DNA of 33,233 bases from Clostridia bacterium (lineage in GTDB: Bacteria > Bacillota > Clostridia > Lutisporales > Lutisporaceae), in the NCBI GenBank assembly GCA_029256325.1, contig JAQSYD010000010.1, positions 1-33,233 of the forward strand. Direction: 5' to 3'. A program made the position numbers and the translations under genes. The notes beneath the pieces were generated by a model. The model searched no databases. It was given only the letters and a program-made list of their open reading frames with translations, and had not been told where the DNA came from. Below are positions 25,677 through 32,932 of the stretch, piece by piece; position 1 is the stretch's first letter, and each line of letters starts with the position of its first letter.

Positions 25677-26741
25677 TTAGTTAAAAACTCTTCGTGCCGT
25701 ATAATAAGATCTTTCATAATATCCGGAAAGAAGTGTTGTTTTCTTTACTACATCTCCGGATTCGGGAGCATGCACAAACAAACCATTTCCCACATATATT
25801 CCTACGTGATTAACATTCTTCCCATCCCTTGCGAAGAATACTAAATCTCCGTATATTAATTTATCCTTTGATACATAAGTCCCTACTTTTGCCTGATCCC
25901 TTGATACTCTTGGCATAGTTATTCCCAGCTTGTCATATACATAATAAACCAAACCAGAGCAATCATAGCTGTTAGGTCCCGCTCCACCCCATTGATATGG
26001 CTTTCCCATCTCTTGGGATATAAGCTTTGCCAGTTTTAACTGCATCGCGCTTTCTTCTCTTCTTGTCCCACTTCGCGACACAATTAGATTATTACTTGAT
26101 GCCAAAACCTTTTCATGCATTCTTTTTACAAGAACAACTGCTTCCTCCCTGGTTGTATTTGCCTGGGGATTAAATATATTGTCTCCAACTCCATTTATAA
26201 CTTCTATCCCATATAAATAACCCGCTGCTTCCCTAGCCCAATCTGTAATCATGGCATTATCTGCAAAAACGTGGTTATTTGCGACTGAATAATCATATTT
26301 TGGTTTTGCTATTTGCAAAGTACGATATAGCATCACACTAATTTCCTGACGCGTTATTTCATTATCTGGAGCAAATTTTCCGTCACCTACACCCTTTACA
26401 ATACCCAAATCATTTGCTATCACAACTTTTATGTTTTGTGTATCAGTAAAAGGGTTTTTCACTTGTAATACAGCTTCTTGTCCGCTCAGCGCTTCATATA
26501 AATTAACAGCAATCTCGCTAAACTCTTCTCTGGTGATATTTCTTCTATATTCTCCCTGGAGCTTTTCCGGAAGGAGATTCGCTGCAATAGCACCATCAAT
26601 TTTTGCTTTTGCCCAATCACTTGGAATATCTCCATTGCTTTGTGATAAAGCTGAATCAGCATATGTAATATTCACTGTAATCACTATAGCTATAATCATA
26701 AACATAGATATTAAGCTATATTTACCCCATCCTTTTCTCAT
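25677..26741 (-). CDS. SLH-domain NlpC/P60 cell-wall hydrolase
   Basis: Exported peptidoglycan endopeptidase of 354 residues. A signal peptide ends near YADS. Three S-layer-homology repeats (about 35-200) anchor it to wall polymer: IPSDWAKAKIDGAIAA, FADNAMITDWAREAAGYLY and units such as GVGDGKFAPDNEITRQE. The C-terminal NlpC/P60 domain has catalytic Cys in YDCSGLVYYVYD (about C261), His in NHVGIYVGNG (about H312) and a polar third residue, His, in FVHAPESG. It likely cleaves D-gamma-glutamyl-diaminopimelate bonds. I choose the ATG at 26741, preceded by GAGGAAACGG, over one 12 bases earlier. The gene is monocistronic. Confidence 0.9.
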   Translation of the reverse strand: MRKGWGKYSLISMFMIIAIVITVNITYADSALSQSNGDIPSDWAKAKIDGAIAANLLPEKLQGEYRRNITREEFSEIAVNLYEALSGQEAVLQVKNPFTDTQNIKVVIANDLGIVKGVGDGKFAPDNEITRQEISVMLYRTLQIAKPKYDYSVANNHVFADNAMITDWAREAAGYLYGIEVINGVGDNIFNPQANTTREEAVVLVKRMHEKVLASSNNLIVSRSGTRREESAMQLKLAKLISQEMGKPYQWGGAGPNSYDCSGLVYYVYDKLGITMPRVSRDQAKVGTYVSKDKLIYGDLVFFARDGKNVNHVGIYVGNGLFVHAPESGDVVKKTTLLSGYYERSYYTARRVFN

Positions 26742-26875
26742 CCGTTTCCTCATCCTTTCTTTTGATGCCTGCGTATGGAAATAATGTCAAAACCATAGCT
26801 TATACTCTTTTGTTAACATAATATCATAAATTCTCTTTAAATGGGTCGGCTTTATTATTCCATATATGTGAATAT

Positions 26876-27013
26876 GTGTATATTAAAATCAGGTATGCTG
26901 ATTATGCTGCTAGACTTACACGAATCATTCGTGATACCAATACCGGACAAATTAACCTATCAGTTAACAAGAAAATGAAATCTCTAAAAAAACAAACAGT
27001 CCAGAAATATTGA
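26876..27013 (+). other. Short protein-like open frame in the gap, possible gene remnant
   Basis: In the 334-base gap between the SLH gene and the radical SAM gene one frame reads VYIKIRYADYAARLTRII, then RDTNTGQINLSVNKKMKSL, and stops at 27011. It has no ribosome binding site, begins at best with GTG, and its last codons lie inside the terminator at 26994-27035. The residue composition looks like real protein, so it may be a decayed piece of a gene, but chance is possible. Nothing else is seen in this gap. Confidence 0.25.
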
Positions 27014-27035
27014 TATACATATTTCTGGACTGTTT
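26994..27035 (-). terminator. Intrinsic terminator of the gdx-radical SAM operon
   Basis: AAACAGTCCAGAAATAT and ATATTTCTGGACTGTTT form a perfect 17-base stem with an 8-base loop. On the minus strand it is followed by GTTTTTTT. Confidence 0.9.
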
Positions 27036-27065
27036 AGCATTTCTTAATAGTACAGTTTCCCGCAA

Positions 27066-27097
27066 CAATAACTGTCTAACTGTCGTGCCTGACACCT
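27066..27097. repeat. REP-like element E4 overlapping the radical SAM gene end
   Basis: Shares 26 identical bases (27066-27091) with element E3 at 23520-23545 and continues GACACC, where E3 has GGCACT. It supplies the last six codons (GVRHDS) and the stop of the radical SAM gene. Confidence 0.75.
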
Positions 27098-27774
27098 AAT
27101 TCCTTTGAAATCTCCTCAAATCTTTCATCAGTTATACCAAGTTTTTTCATAAATCTTTCATCATCCATTCTCGCAATAATTATCTTGTCAGGCGAAATTT
27201 CATTAATAATATTTTTTATCTTCTGAATGGAATCCTCATCATCGTTATAGCCCTTAATAATCGTGATTTCAAATATAAATCTCCCTTTGTATTGTTTATT
27301 AAAGGAGACCATGTTTGAAATATATTCTTCCAGAGTATACCCATCTATAGGTCTCTGGATTTTTTGAAAATCTTCTTCGGTTATTGTTTTTATCTCTCCA
27401 ATAACTTCATCACACCGATTGGCTATTTCTACATATTCATCTCTACCTAGCAAATATCCGTTAGAAAGCAGTCTTACAGGTAAACCTTTGTTCTTTATTA
27501 GGTCAATTATATACCCAATTTTATCATTGACTAGGGCTTCCCCTTTTGAGTTAATAAAAATTAATTCTGCTTTAGTATTTTCTATCATCCTTTCCAGTTC
27601 TCTTAATGAACTATCCATTTCATCAAATGACTTTTGAGTATCTACCTTATTTTGAGACCTTCCAATAGGACAAAATATACAATCAAAGTTACAATGCTTT
27701 TCAGGAAGTATGTTTACTTCCAATACCCTTCTTCCATCTTCAATATACATATCTTTATAACTGAAAACACCCAT
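27076..27774 (-). CDS. Radical SAM protein, second gene of the guanidine-riboswitch operon
   Basis: A 232-residue radical SAM enzyme. The 4Fe-4S motif CxxxCxxC is KHCNFDCIFC, with C28, C32 and C35. FINSKGEALVN (GE motif) and LLSNGYLL follow. The overall pattern resembles the short COG0731-type proteins related to wyosine synthesis enzymes; it is shorter than TYW1 and has no flavodoxin domain. The ATG at 27774 overlaps the gdx stop by one base (TGATG), with GAGGAGG eight bases upstream, so it is co-transcribed and coupled with the guanidinium exporter. Its reaction is unknown; a link to guanidine or a guanidino compound is inferred from the operon only. Its C-terminal GVRHDS comes from the REP-like repeat E4. 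Confidence 0.85.
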   Translation of the reverse strand: MGVFSYKDMYIEDGRRVLEVNILPEKHCNFDCIFCPIGRSQNKVDTQKSFDEMDSSLRELERMIENTKAELIFINSKGEALVNDKIGYIIDLIKNKGLPVRLLSNGYLLGRDEYVEIANRCDEVIGEIKTITEEDFQKIQRPIDGYTLEEYISNMVSFNKQYKGRFIFEITIIKGYNDDEDSIQKIKNIINEISPDKIIIARMDDERFMKKLGITDERFEEISKELGVRHDS

Positions 27775-28088
27775 CAACTTATCCTCCTCAAACCAATGAC
27801 TCCACTAACTATGAAAACTATACAAACCATACGCATGACATTTATAGGTTCCTTAAACAAAATAATACCTAATAATACTGTACCAATAGTTCCTATTCCT
27901 GTCCAAATTGCATATGCTGTACCTATTGGCAGGCTTTTTAAAGACAATGATAAAAAGTAGAAACTTGCAACCATTCCAATAATAGTTAGTATGCTAGGCA
28001 GCGTTTTTGTAAACCCTTGGGAATACTTTAAACCGATTGCCCAGCCTACTTCAAAAATTCCCGCTATCGCCAAATAGAACCACTCCAT
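27774..28088 (-). CDS. gdx: Guanidinium exporter, SMR family (SugE/Gdx)
   Basis: Small multidrug resistance-type exporter of 104 residues with four helices, working as a dual-topology dimer that exchanges guanidinium for protons. The Gdx-specific N-terminus is MEWFYLAIAGIFEVGWAIGL, with the essential E13 and W16, followed by KYSQGFT. SLPIGTAYAIWTGIGTIG and a GVIGLR end also fit SugE/Gdx rather than EmrE-type polyspecific pumps. AAAGGAGTTATT precedes the ATG at 28088; the five-residue extension is rejected. A guanidine-I riboswitch lies in its leader, confirming the assignment. Confidence 0.95.
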   Translation of the reverse strand: MEWFYLAIAGIFEVGWAIGLKYSQGFTKTLPSILTIIGMVASFYFLSLSLKSLPIGTAYAIWTGIGTIGTVLLGIILFKEPINVMRMVCIVFIVSGVIGLRRIS

Positions 28089-28162
28089 AATAACTCCTTT
28101 CAAAATCAGTATTTGCGTTCACAACAAAAACATTTAATAGAAATGTTCTAAAATAAGTAAAA

Positions 28163-28206
28163 TAAAAAGCCCAAAGAAATATTATTAAAATATCTCCCAG
28201 GCTTTT
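28163..28206 (-). terminator. Expression-platform terminator of the guanidine-I riboswitch
   Basis: AAAAGCC (28200-28206) pairs with GGGCTTTT (28165-28172) around an AT-rich inner stem and is followed by TATTTT on the minus strand. The 5' arm is part of the conserved riboswitch 3' segment, so guanidine binding and termination are mutually exclusive. Confidence 0.82.
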
Positions 28207-28280
28207 ATCCTTCCGTGTACACAGTCTTCTGTGTGTTTTCTCTCGGACCTGCCAGTTATAAACTGCGGAACCCTAGAAAA
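28186..28280 (-). ncRNA. Guanidine-I (ykkC) riboswitch
   Basis: Read on the minus strand the conserved blocks appear in order: CTAGGGTTCCGC, then CTGGCAGGTCCGAGAGAAAAC, a hairpin ACACAGAAGACTGTGT, ACACGGAAGGATAAAAGCC and TGGGAGA. This is the ykkC subtype 1 consensus, which binds free guanidine and turns on downstream genes. It stands about 100 bases ahead of gdx and should control gdx and the radical SAM gene together. Confidence 0.95.
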
Positions 28281-28419
28281 CTAAACTATATTAAATTTTT
28301 ACGATTTACAAATTGCAATTTATAGATGAATTTTAGCATAATACAAAATGTAAATCAACTGATCTTTGCAAAAATATATTATCATGATCGTGCAGCCATA
28401 TAGAAATACCAGATTAACT

Positions 28420-28431
28420 GTACCTGGCACC
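28420..28431. repeat. REP-like core E5 (GTACCTGGCACC)
   Basis: A one-base variant of the E2 palindrome in the gap between the riboswitch and the small membrane protein gene, preceded by TTAACT. A TATAAT box for the downstream gene follows at 28450-28455. Confidence 0.55.
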
Positions 28432-28517
28432 ATAAATAACTCAGTTTTGTATAATGCTTTGATAGAGAGGTAAATATAGGATTAAGGTAAGTAATTTACT
28501 GAATGGAGTTGAGCAAA

Positions 28518-28916
28518 ATGTATTTAAAGTATTCTTTAGGTTTTTTAGTTGCCTCATTGGTGCAGGCCGGAGTAGTGGCTTTAACAGAATCTATGAACAT
28601 TTCCTCATTAAATGTTCATATGACTTTTTCCCAGCTATTGATTCATGTCATAGCTGGCCAAGCTGCAGGATATATACTCTTGTTTGCTATGCGAAAGATA
28701 GGATTTATCAGAGGTGCAAGCACTTTACCAGTAGGAATTATATGGGGTATGCTTGTTTGGGCTATTATTATTCCAATTAATTCAGCTCAAGGAAAAATAA
28801 ATGCTCCTTGGTCTAATACTGCTACATTGTTATCCAGTATGATAGCATTTATTTTATATGGAATAATTTCAGCATACACAATAAAAGTGGTTGATACTAA
28901 AAAACTAGCAGTATAA
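28518..28916 (+). CDS. Small integral membrane protein, four helices
   Basis: Not assigned to a family with confidence. The 132-residue protein has four predicted transmembrane helices, at about 4-24, 38-58, 70-92 and 102-122. Notable pieces are LLIHVIAGQAAGYILLF, PVGIIWGMLVWAII and SSMIAFILYGIISAYTI. There is no signal peptidase site and no obvious functional motif. I choose the ATG at 28518, because GGAG lies ten bases upstream; the ATG 15 bases earlier contains that site. It is transcribed alone from a TATAAT box at 28450 and ends at a strong terminator. Confidence 0.75.
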   Translation: MYLKYSLGFLVASLVQAGVVALTESMNISSLNVHMTFSQLLIHVIAGQAAGYILLFAMRKIGFIRGASTLPVGIIWGMLVWAIIIPINSAQGKINAPWSNTATLLSSMIAFILYGIISAYTIKVVDTKKLAV

Positions 28917-28967
28917 TAATCACATCTTGATTCATAATATTTCAACTCGCTTAATCATCATTAATTC

Positions 28968-28999
28968 AAAACTCCTCAACATTTATGTTGAGGAGTTTT
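28968..28999. terminator. Bidirectional terminator
   Basis: AAAACTCCTCAAC, six-base loop, GTTGAGGAGTTTT, downstream of the small membrane protein gene and convergent DUF1697 gene. Confidence 0.9.
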
Positions 29000-29065
29000 A
29001 TAGTAAAGGCCAGCTATTTCAAGCTGCTGCACAAAAACTAACCTTACTTGTGCTTAATATGCATG

Positions 29066-29608
29066 TTACTCATGAAGAACACTATCCCTTACTTCTTTCA
29101 TGATCTCATATATTTTACGAGTTGTATTGACGTTTCTAACGGTCATCTTCTTATTTAAAGCTGTACCTGCAATCTTCATTAACCCGCTCTTCGTAACATT
29201 TCTTTTATCAACAGCCCATAGAATTGCTCCTGGACTATACTTAACAAAATCTATATTAGATTTAATTTGTAACTCAGTGAGCAATGTCTCTTTGTCAATT
29301 TCTTCCCATAGAAAAAGTACATCACACTTCAACTCATTATCATTTTTCCAGGATTGCGGCAAGATTTTCATCATAGGCTCAAAATCATCAATACTGCGAA
29401 TCAAAACCTTAATCGCCAGATTAAAATCCTGCAGAATAGCTTGTTCTAGTAATGATGCTATTTCTGCCTTAGTATGCTTTCTATCTATAAAAACAACATT
29501 TCCAGAATTGATATATGTGATAACGGATTCCATTCCTATCTGTACAAAGGTTTTCTTAAGAAGCTTCATATCTACTTTGTTATTCCCGCCAACATTGATT
29601 CCTCGCAA
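29066..29608 (-). CDS. DUF1697 family protein, 5' end truncated
   Basis: The 180-residue open frame matches DUF1697 proteins of unknown function: RGINVGGNNKVDMKLLK, then YINSGNVVF, and a C-terminal RNVNTTRKIYEIM. Family members normally begin with about seven more residues ahead of LLRGINVGG (M-x-x-Y-I-A-type). Here the frame hits a TAA three codons before LLRG and the only start is a TTG without any ribosome binding site. The missing 5' end coincides with the edge of REP-like element E6 (29606-29650). The gene is therefore probably broken or poorly translated. Confidence 0.75.
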   Translation of the reverse strand: MRGINVGGNNKVDMKLLKKTFVQIGMESVITYINSGNVVFIDRKHTKAEIASLLEQAILQDFNLAIKVLIRSIDDFEPMMKILPQSWKNDNELKCDVLFLWEEIDKETLLTELQIKSNIDFVKYSPGAILWAVDKRNVTKSGLMKIAGTALNKKMTVRNVNTTRKIYEIMKEVRDSVLHE

Positions 29609-29650
29609 TAAGTGTTAGACTATACATATAACGCTGGTGTCTGGTATCTA
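29606..29650. repeat. REP-like element E6 at the truncated DUF1697 start
   Basis: AATAAGTGTTAGAC at one end and GGTGTCTGGTATC at the other, in the same arrangement as E3 but shorter and more diverged. It sits between the AlkZ-related gene's stop and the DUF1697 frame. Confidence 0.5.
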
Positions 29651-29654
29651 TGCT

Positions 29655-30206
29655 TTAGTAAATTCCAATAAAACGCCTAATTTTCTTCATTTCTCCATTA
29701 GGAATAATGTCTTGAACTCTCATAATGATATCATCCATCGCATCTTCTGGCTTTATACCCATAGCTTCTTCTATAAGCTGATCTCCCGCCCATGTCTCTA
29801 CAGTTGAATATGCTGTAGAAGGCCAACCAAAGGTTTTATGATGCTTAAATAAATCATAAATTTGTTTGGCGTAGTTACTTATTAAACCCTCAGAATAAAT
29901 CTCTGCAAAACTCCGCCCTTTTCTCCTAGAAGCGAGAAATATCGGATACCACTCAAGGGAAATAAATCCCGGCTTTTTATCAAACAGCTTGCCATAAGCC
30001 GCTTTATGATCCTTCTCAATGTTTACGCGCCACTGCCATGGGTCAGATGGCAAATCTGTATGCCATTGTTCTTCCATCGTCAAGCCCGAGAGGTTTGTAA
30101 AATCAATACAGTTATTTGATAAAGTCATAAACCCTATATCCTCAACGATAGAGACGAATTCACTGTAGTCCGTCGTTTTTGTGTTTTGATATTTATCTGT
30201 CATCAT
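29655..30206 (-). CDS. AlkZ-related protein
   Basis: A 183-residue cytosolic protein of the family annotated as AlkZ-related (distantly like YcaQ/AlkZ DNA glycosylases). Matching segments are EEQWHTDLPSDPWQWR, KAAYGKLFDKKPGFIS and EWYPIFLASRRKGRSF, typical of the family by recollection. No reaction is established for this short group, and the DNA-glycosylase catalytic region is not obviously present. AAGGAGGATAGCGCG precedes the ATG at 30206; the nine-residue extension is rejected. It is a single gene between a strong terminator and element E6. Confidence 0.75.
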   Translation of the reverse strand: MMTDKYQNTKTTDYSEFVSIVEDIGFMTLSNNCIDFTNLSGLTMEEQWHTDLPSDPWQWRVNIEKDHKAAYGKLFDKKPGFISLEWYPIFLASRRKGRSFAEIYSEGLISNYAKQIYDLFKHHKTFGWPSTAYSTVETWAGDQLIEEAMGIKPEDAMDDIIMRVQDIIPNGEMKKIRRFIGIY

Positions 30207-30265
30207 ACGCGCTATCCTCCTTCGCATTTCCAAAGTTACTTACATATAGAATAACATAAAAAATA

Positions 30266-30304
30266 GCGCACCTAAATATTAGATGTACTAATATTTAGGT
30301 GCGC
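30266..30304 (-). terminator. Perfect 17-base-stem terminator after the PadR-DUF2812 operon
   Basis: GCGCACCTAAATATTAG, five-base loop, CTAATATTTAGGTGCGC, followed on the minus strand by TATTTTTT. Confidence 0.9.
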
Positions 30305-30351
30305 TTCAGCATCATTGCTGCTATTTATATATCGGCGTTTTTTATACCTGT

Positions 30352-30364
30352 CATGCCTGGTACC
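30352..30364. repeat. REP-like core E7 (CATGCCTGGTACC)
   Basis: A diverged copy of the GTGCCTGGCACC unit just past the DUF2812 stop, preceded by CCTGT. Confidence 0.45.
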
Positions 30365-30369
30365 TATTG

Positions 30370-30876
30370 TCATTGTTTTAATTGTTCAATTTTCCAATTG
30401 CATTTCCATACCATTTGTAAAAAGGTTAATGCTATAATTCCAATGAAAACAGTGAGTAGCCAAATCAATGATGAACCTGTACGAATTGCTGCATTAATTT
30501 CAATCATGAAACATACTATTTCTAATAATAAACCTAGTCTGAAAAACTTTTTAATCCTATTATACTGTGCAATTTTTGATTCTGAATCTGTATACATTTC
30601 AAGGGGTCCCTCAGAAGCTCTTTTCCTGATATATATCCATCGATACCATTGTGAAATCACTTCTACGCCGCTTTCTTCCATAAAAGAAGCGAAGTCTTTC
30701 TTATCGCCTTTCCAGTTATCCAACAAGTCAATCTGATAATTATACTCACCCGGCTCACATTCTTCAAATATATAGAATCCAATAAGGAACTTTTTAAATG
30801 CCCATCCCTTTAAAGACATTTCTTTCAGCCAAACCTCTTCTGCATCTTTATCAAAATATATCCTAAACTTCAGCAC
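30370..30876 (-). CDS. DUF2812 domain membrane protein
   Basis: A 168-residue protein of the DUF2812 family. The soluble N-terminal domain (about 1-105) has the hallmark segments EEVWLKEMSLKGWAF and EESGVEVISQWYRWIYIRKR. Two C-terminal transmembrane helices follow, at about 113-131 and 137-158. It starts at GTG directly after the PadR stop (TAG-GTG), with AGGGG close upstream, so it is translationally coupled. PadR-DUF2812 pairs are common in Firmicutes; the protein's job is unknown, though the pairing suggests a membrane stress or antimicrobial sensor role. Confidence 0.85.
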   Translation of the reverse strand: MLKFRIYFDKDAEEVWLKEMSLKGWAFKKFLIGFYIFEECEPGEYNYQIDLLDNWKGDKKDFASFMEESGVEVISQWYRWIYIRKRASEGPLEMYTDSESKIAQYNRIKKFFRLGLLLEIVCFMIEINAAIRTGSSLIWLLTVFIGIIALTFLQMVWKCNWKIEQLKQ

Positions 30877-31203
30877 CTATACCCCTACCTTTCTTAATTC
30901 CATCTTTTTAGCATTCTCAACTAATTCACCTAATCGTTTTACTTCATTATAGAAGATTCCTTCGCCTTGATCCGTGATTAGATATTCTTTTTTCTTTCTG
31001 GATTCCTTATCCTCGCTGTATAGTCTGATCCAACCTTTTTCAAGCATCGAGTTAATTGCACCATATAAAGTTCCAGGTCCCAAATTAAGCCGCCCCGCTG
31101 TCATTTCTAGCACTTCCTGAATAATTCCATATCCATGATTCGGTTTTCGAACAGCTAACAGAATATAAAATAAGGCCTCCGTTAATGGTATACTTTTATC
31201 CAA
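30877..31203 (-). CDS. PadR family transcriptional regulator
   Basis: A 108-residue winged-helix repressor. The sequence from DKSIPLTEALFYILLAV through KPNHGYGIIQEV and GPGTLYGAINSMLEKGWI to SRKKKEYLIT is the standard PadR fold, without a long C-terminal domain (PadR-s1 type). The start is set at the TTG at 31203, nine bases after GGAGG, which gives the usual family N-terminus; the ATG 24 bases upstream would place the ribosome binding site inside the gene. It autoregulates, most likely through the large palindrome at 31250-31286, and is followed without a gap by DUF2812. Confidence 0.92.
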   Translation of the reverse strand: MDKSIPLTEALFYILLAVRKPNHGYGIIQEVLEMTAGRLNLGPGTLYGAINSMLEKGWIRLYSEDKESRKKKEYLITDQGEGIFYNEVKRLGELVENAKKMELRKVGV

Positions 31204-31241
31204 ATCTATCGTCCTCCAATATATCATCTTCCAATATATTC

Positions 31242-31270
31242 AATATAACATATTACGATATATCTGTCAA
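31242..31270 (-). promoter_or_regulatory. Promoter of the PadR-DUF2812 operon
   Basis: Consensus TTGACA (31265-31270), a 17-base spacer and TATATT (31242-31247) on the minus strand. The -35 box occupies the loop of the palindrome at 31250-31286 and one arm fills the spacer. Confidence 0.8.
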
Positions 31271-31286
31271 CGATATATCGTAATAT
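31250..31286. promoter_or_regulatory. PadR operator: 15-base perfect inverted repeat
   Basis: ATATTACGATATATC, TGTCAAC, GATATATCGTAATAT. Its overlap with the promoter makes repression by the PadR dimer very plausible. Confidence 0.82.
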
Positions 31287-31470
31287 GGAAGTTTTTCTAT
31301 CATGTTAATTTCATTAAAAATAGCCCTAATCACCATATTATTGGCAACTAAGACTATTACGCTATCCTCTCGTACCTGCACACCCATATTTCGATACTGT
31401 ATTGTTTTGTAACATAAAAAATCATATAGAATAAAATAATTAGTACCTTAATGAATGGGAGGTATTTATC

Positions 31471-32394
31471 TTGGATCTATCCGTTATTTTAGATAGTGTT
31501 ATTTCGTTATTTATTATAATATTGGTAGGGGTTTATAGTAGTAAGAGAAATATCATTACTGCAAAAATTAATAAAGGATTAGTAGACATTCTTATAAAAA
31601 TAGCACTGCCTTTTATGATTCTTTCTTCTTTCATTTATACGTATGATGATACTATAAAAGCCAACGTGACAAAAACATTTTATTATTCTATTTCAGCTTA
31701 TATTATAATGATTACTGTTTCATACTTACTTCTATTACCTATAAAGGACGATAGAAAAACAATATTACATTTTTCTAATGTGTTTGTAAACACGGGGTAT
31801 GTTGGATTTCCAATACTAAACTCTGTATATGGTCCAGAGGGTGTTATCTATGGATCAATATTCAACATGTTTTTTGTAATATTGTTATGGACCTATGGAC
31901 TCATACTGTTTAAAGGTAATTTTAGAAAGGAAGATTTGAAGACGGAACTGAAAAATATACTACTTAACCCTTCTATCGCAGCTGTTTGTTTAGGCATTAT
32001 CATTATGGTATTTAACATTAAATTGCCAGGGTATTTATTATCTAGTATAAAATCCATTGGCAATATCACAGGACCGTTATCTATGCTTATTATTGGTGTG
32101 ATACTTTCAAACGTTAAAGTTAAAAGGTTTTTAAAAGACTGGACCATATATTATGGCATAACTGTTAAGTTAATTATAATTCCTGTCATTGTGTACCTAT
32201 TCTCATTGTTGGCGGGGAGTTCATCCAAAGCGATAAATGCAGTGATCATTATGTCTGCAATGCCAGCCTCCGCCATGACCTCGATACTAGCAGAAAGCTT
32301 TGATAAAGAAAAGGAATATGCAGCCGTTATTGTATCTATAACGACATTGCTCTCTTTGGTTACTGTTACCGTACTTCTTAAAGTCATAATATAA
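31471..32394 (+). CDS. AEC (auxin efflux carrier) family transporter
   Basis: Cytoplasmic-membrane transporter of 307 residues with ten helices in a 5+5 arrangement, of the AEC/BASS fold group (Mem_trans). Characteristic stretches are KINKGLVDILIKIALPFMIL, NVFVNTGYVGFPILNSVYGP and the second-half SAMPASAMTSILAESF. Bacterial members export or import carboxylates such as malate or malonate; specificity is not visible. The start is TTG, eight bases after GGGAGG, with TTGTAA-17-AATAAA as a candidate promoter near 31415. It is monocistronic. Confidence 0.88.
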   Translation: MDLSVILDSVISLFIIILVGVYSSKRNIITAKINKGLVDILIKIALPFMILSSFIYTYDDTIKANVTKTFYYSISAYIIMITVSYLLLLPIKDDRKTILHFSNVFVNTGYVGFPILNSVYGPEGVIYGSIFNMFFVILLWTYGLILFKGNFRKEDLKTELKNILLNPSIAAVCLGIIIMVFNIKLPGYLLSSIKSIGNITGPLSMLIIGVILSNVKVKRFLKDWTIYYGITVKLIIIPVIVYLFSLLAGSSSKAINAVIIMSAMPASAMTSILAESFDKEKEYAAVIVSITTLLSLVTVTVLLKVII

Positions 32395-32455
32395 TTTTAA
32401 ATCCTATATATCTTAAGACTTTGTATATGAAATCAGTGTTTCTTCGTTTTTATTA

Positions 32456-32806
32456 TTATTTACGTAAAATCTTATCCATCGTTTTTCCCTTTGCTAGTTC
32501 ATCGATCAGCTTATCCAAATAACGAATTTCCTTCATAGTTGGCTCTTCGATGTCTTCCACTCGGACACCACAGACTACACCCTTGATTAAAGCCCGCGAA
32601 GAATTCAGTCGGGGAGCTTCTGCAAAGAAGGTCTCAAAGTCTGTCTGTTTTTCCAGTTGCGCATCTAACTCTTCCTGACTATAGCCTGTCAACCAACGGA
32701 TGATTTCATCGACTTCTGTTTTCGTGCGTCCTTTTTTCTCCGCCTTCGTAACATAAAGGGGATATACACTTGCTACACTCATGGCATATATACGATGTTT
32801 AGTCAT
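32456..32806 (-). CDS. DUF2200 family protein
   Basis: A 116-residue cytosolic protein matching DUF2200: [38 protein letters not shown] and the C-terminal [18 protein letters not shown]. Members are single-domain and uncharacterised, with frequent annotation as putative DNA-binding or uncharacterised proteins; the function is unknown. AGGAAGGATC lies ahead of the ATG. It is a single gene with no evident partner. Confidence 0.85.
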   Translation of the reverse strand: MTKHRIYAMSVASVYPLYVTKAEKKGRTKTEVDEIIRWLTGYSQEELDAQLEKQTDFETFFAEAPRLNSSRALIKGVVCGVRVEDIEEPTMKEIRYLDKLIDELAKGKTMDKILRK

Positions 32807-32850
32807 GATCCTTCCTCCTATATGTGGTTTTCTTTATTGTATCACGCCGG

Positions 32851-32932
32851 ATAAGTAAGTGCCAGATGCAGCACTTAAGAACTTATTAACTACTGATAAT
32901 GTAATATGTTCTTATGTTCTGTGCCTGACAAT
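32851..32932. repeat. REP-like element E8
   Basis: TAAGTGC and GCACTTA with an eight-base loop (about 32855-32876), then TATGTTCTGTGCCTGACA about 40 bases on. The same two-part order occurs in E1 (9799-9908), where the second part reads TATGTTCTGTACCTGATA. Nothing else is recognisable in the 344-base gap between DUF2200 and the gene at 33151. Confidence 0.55.
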
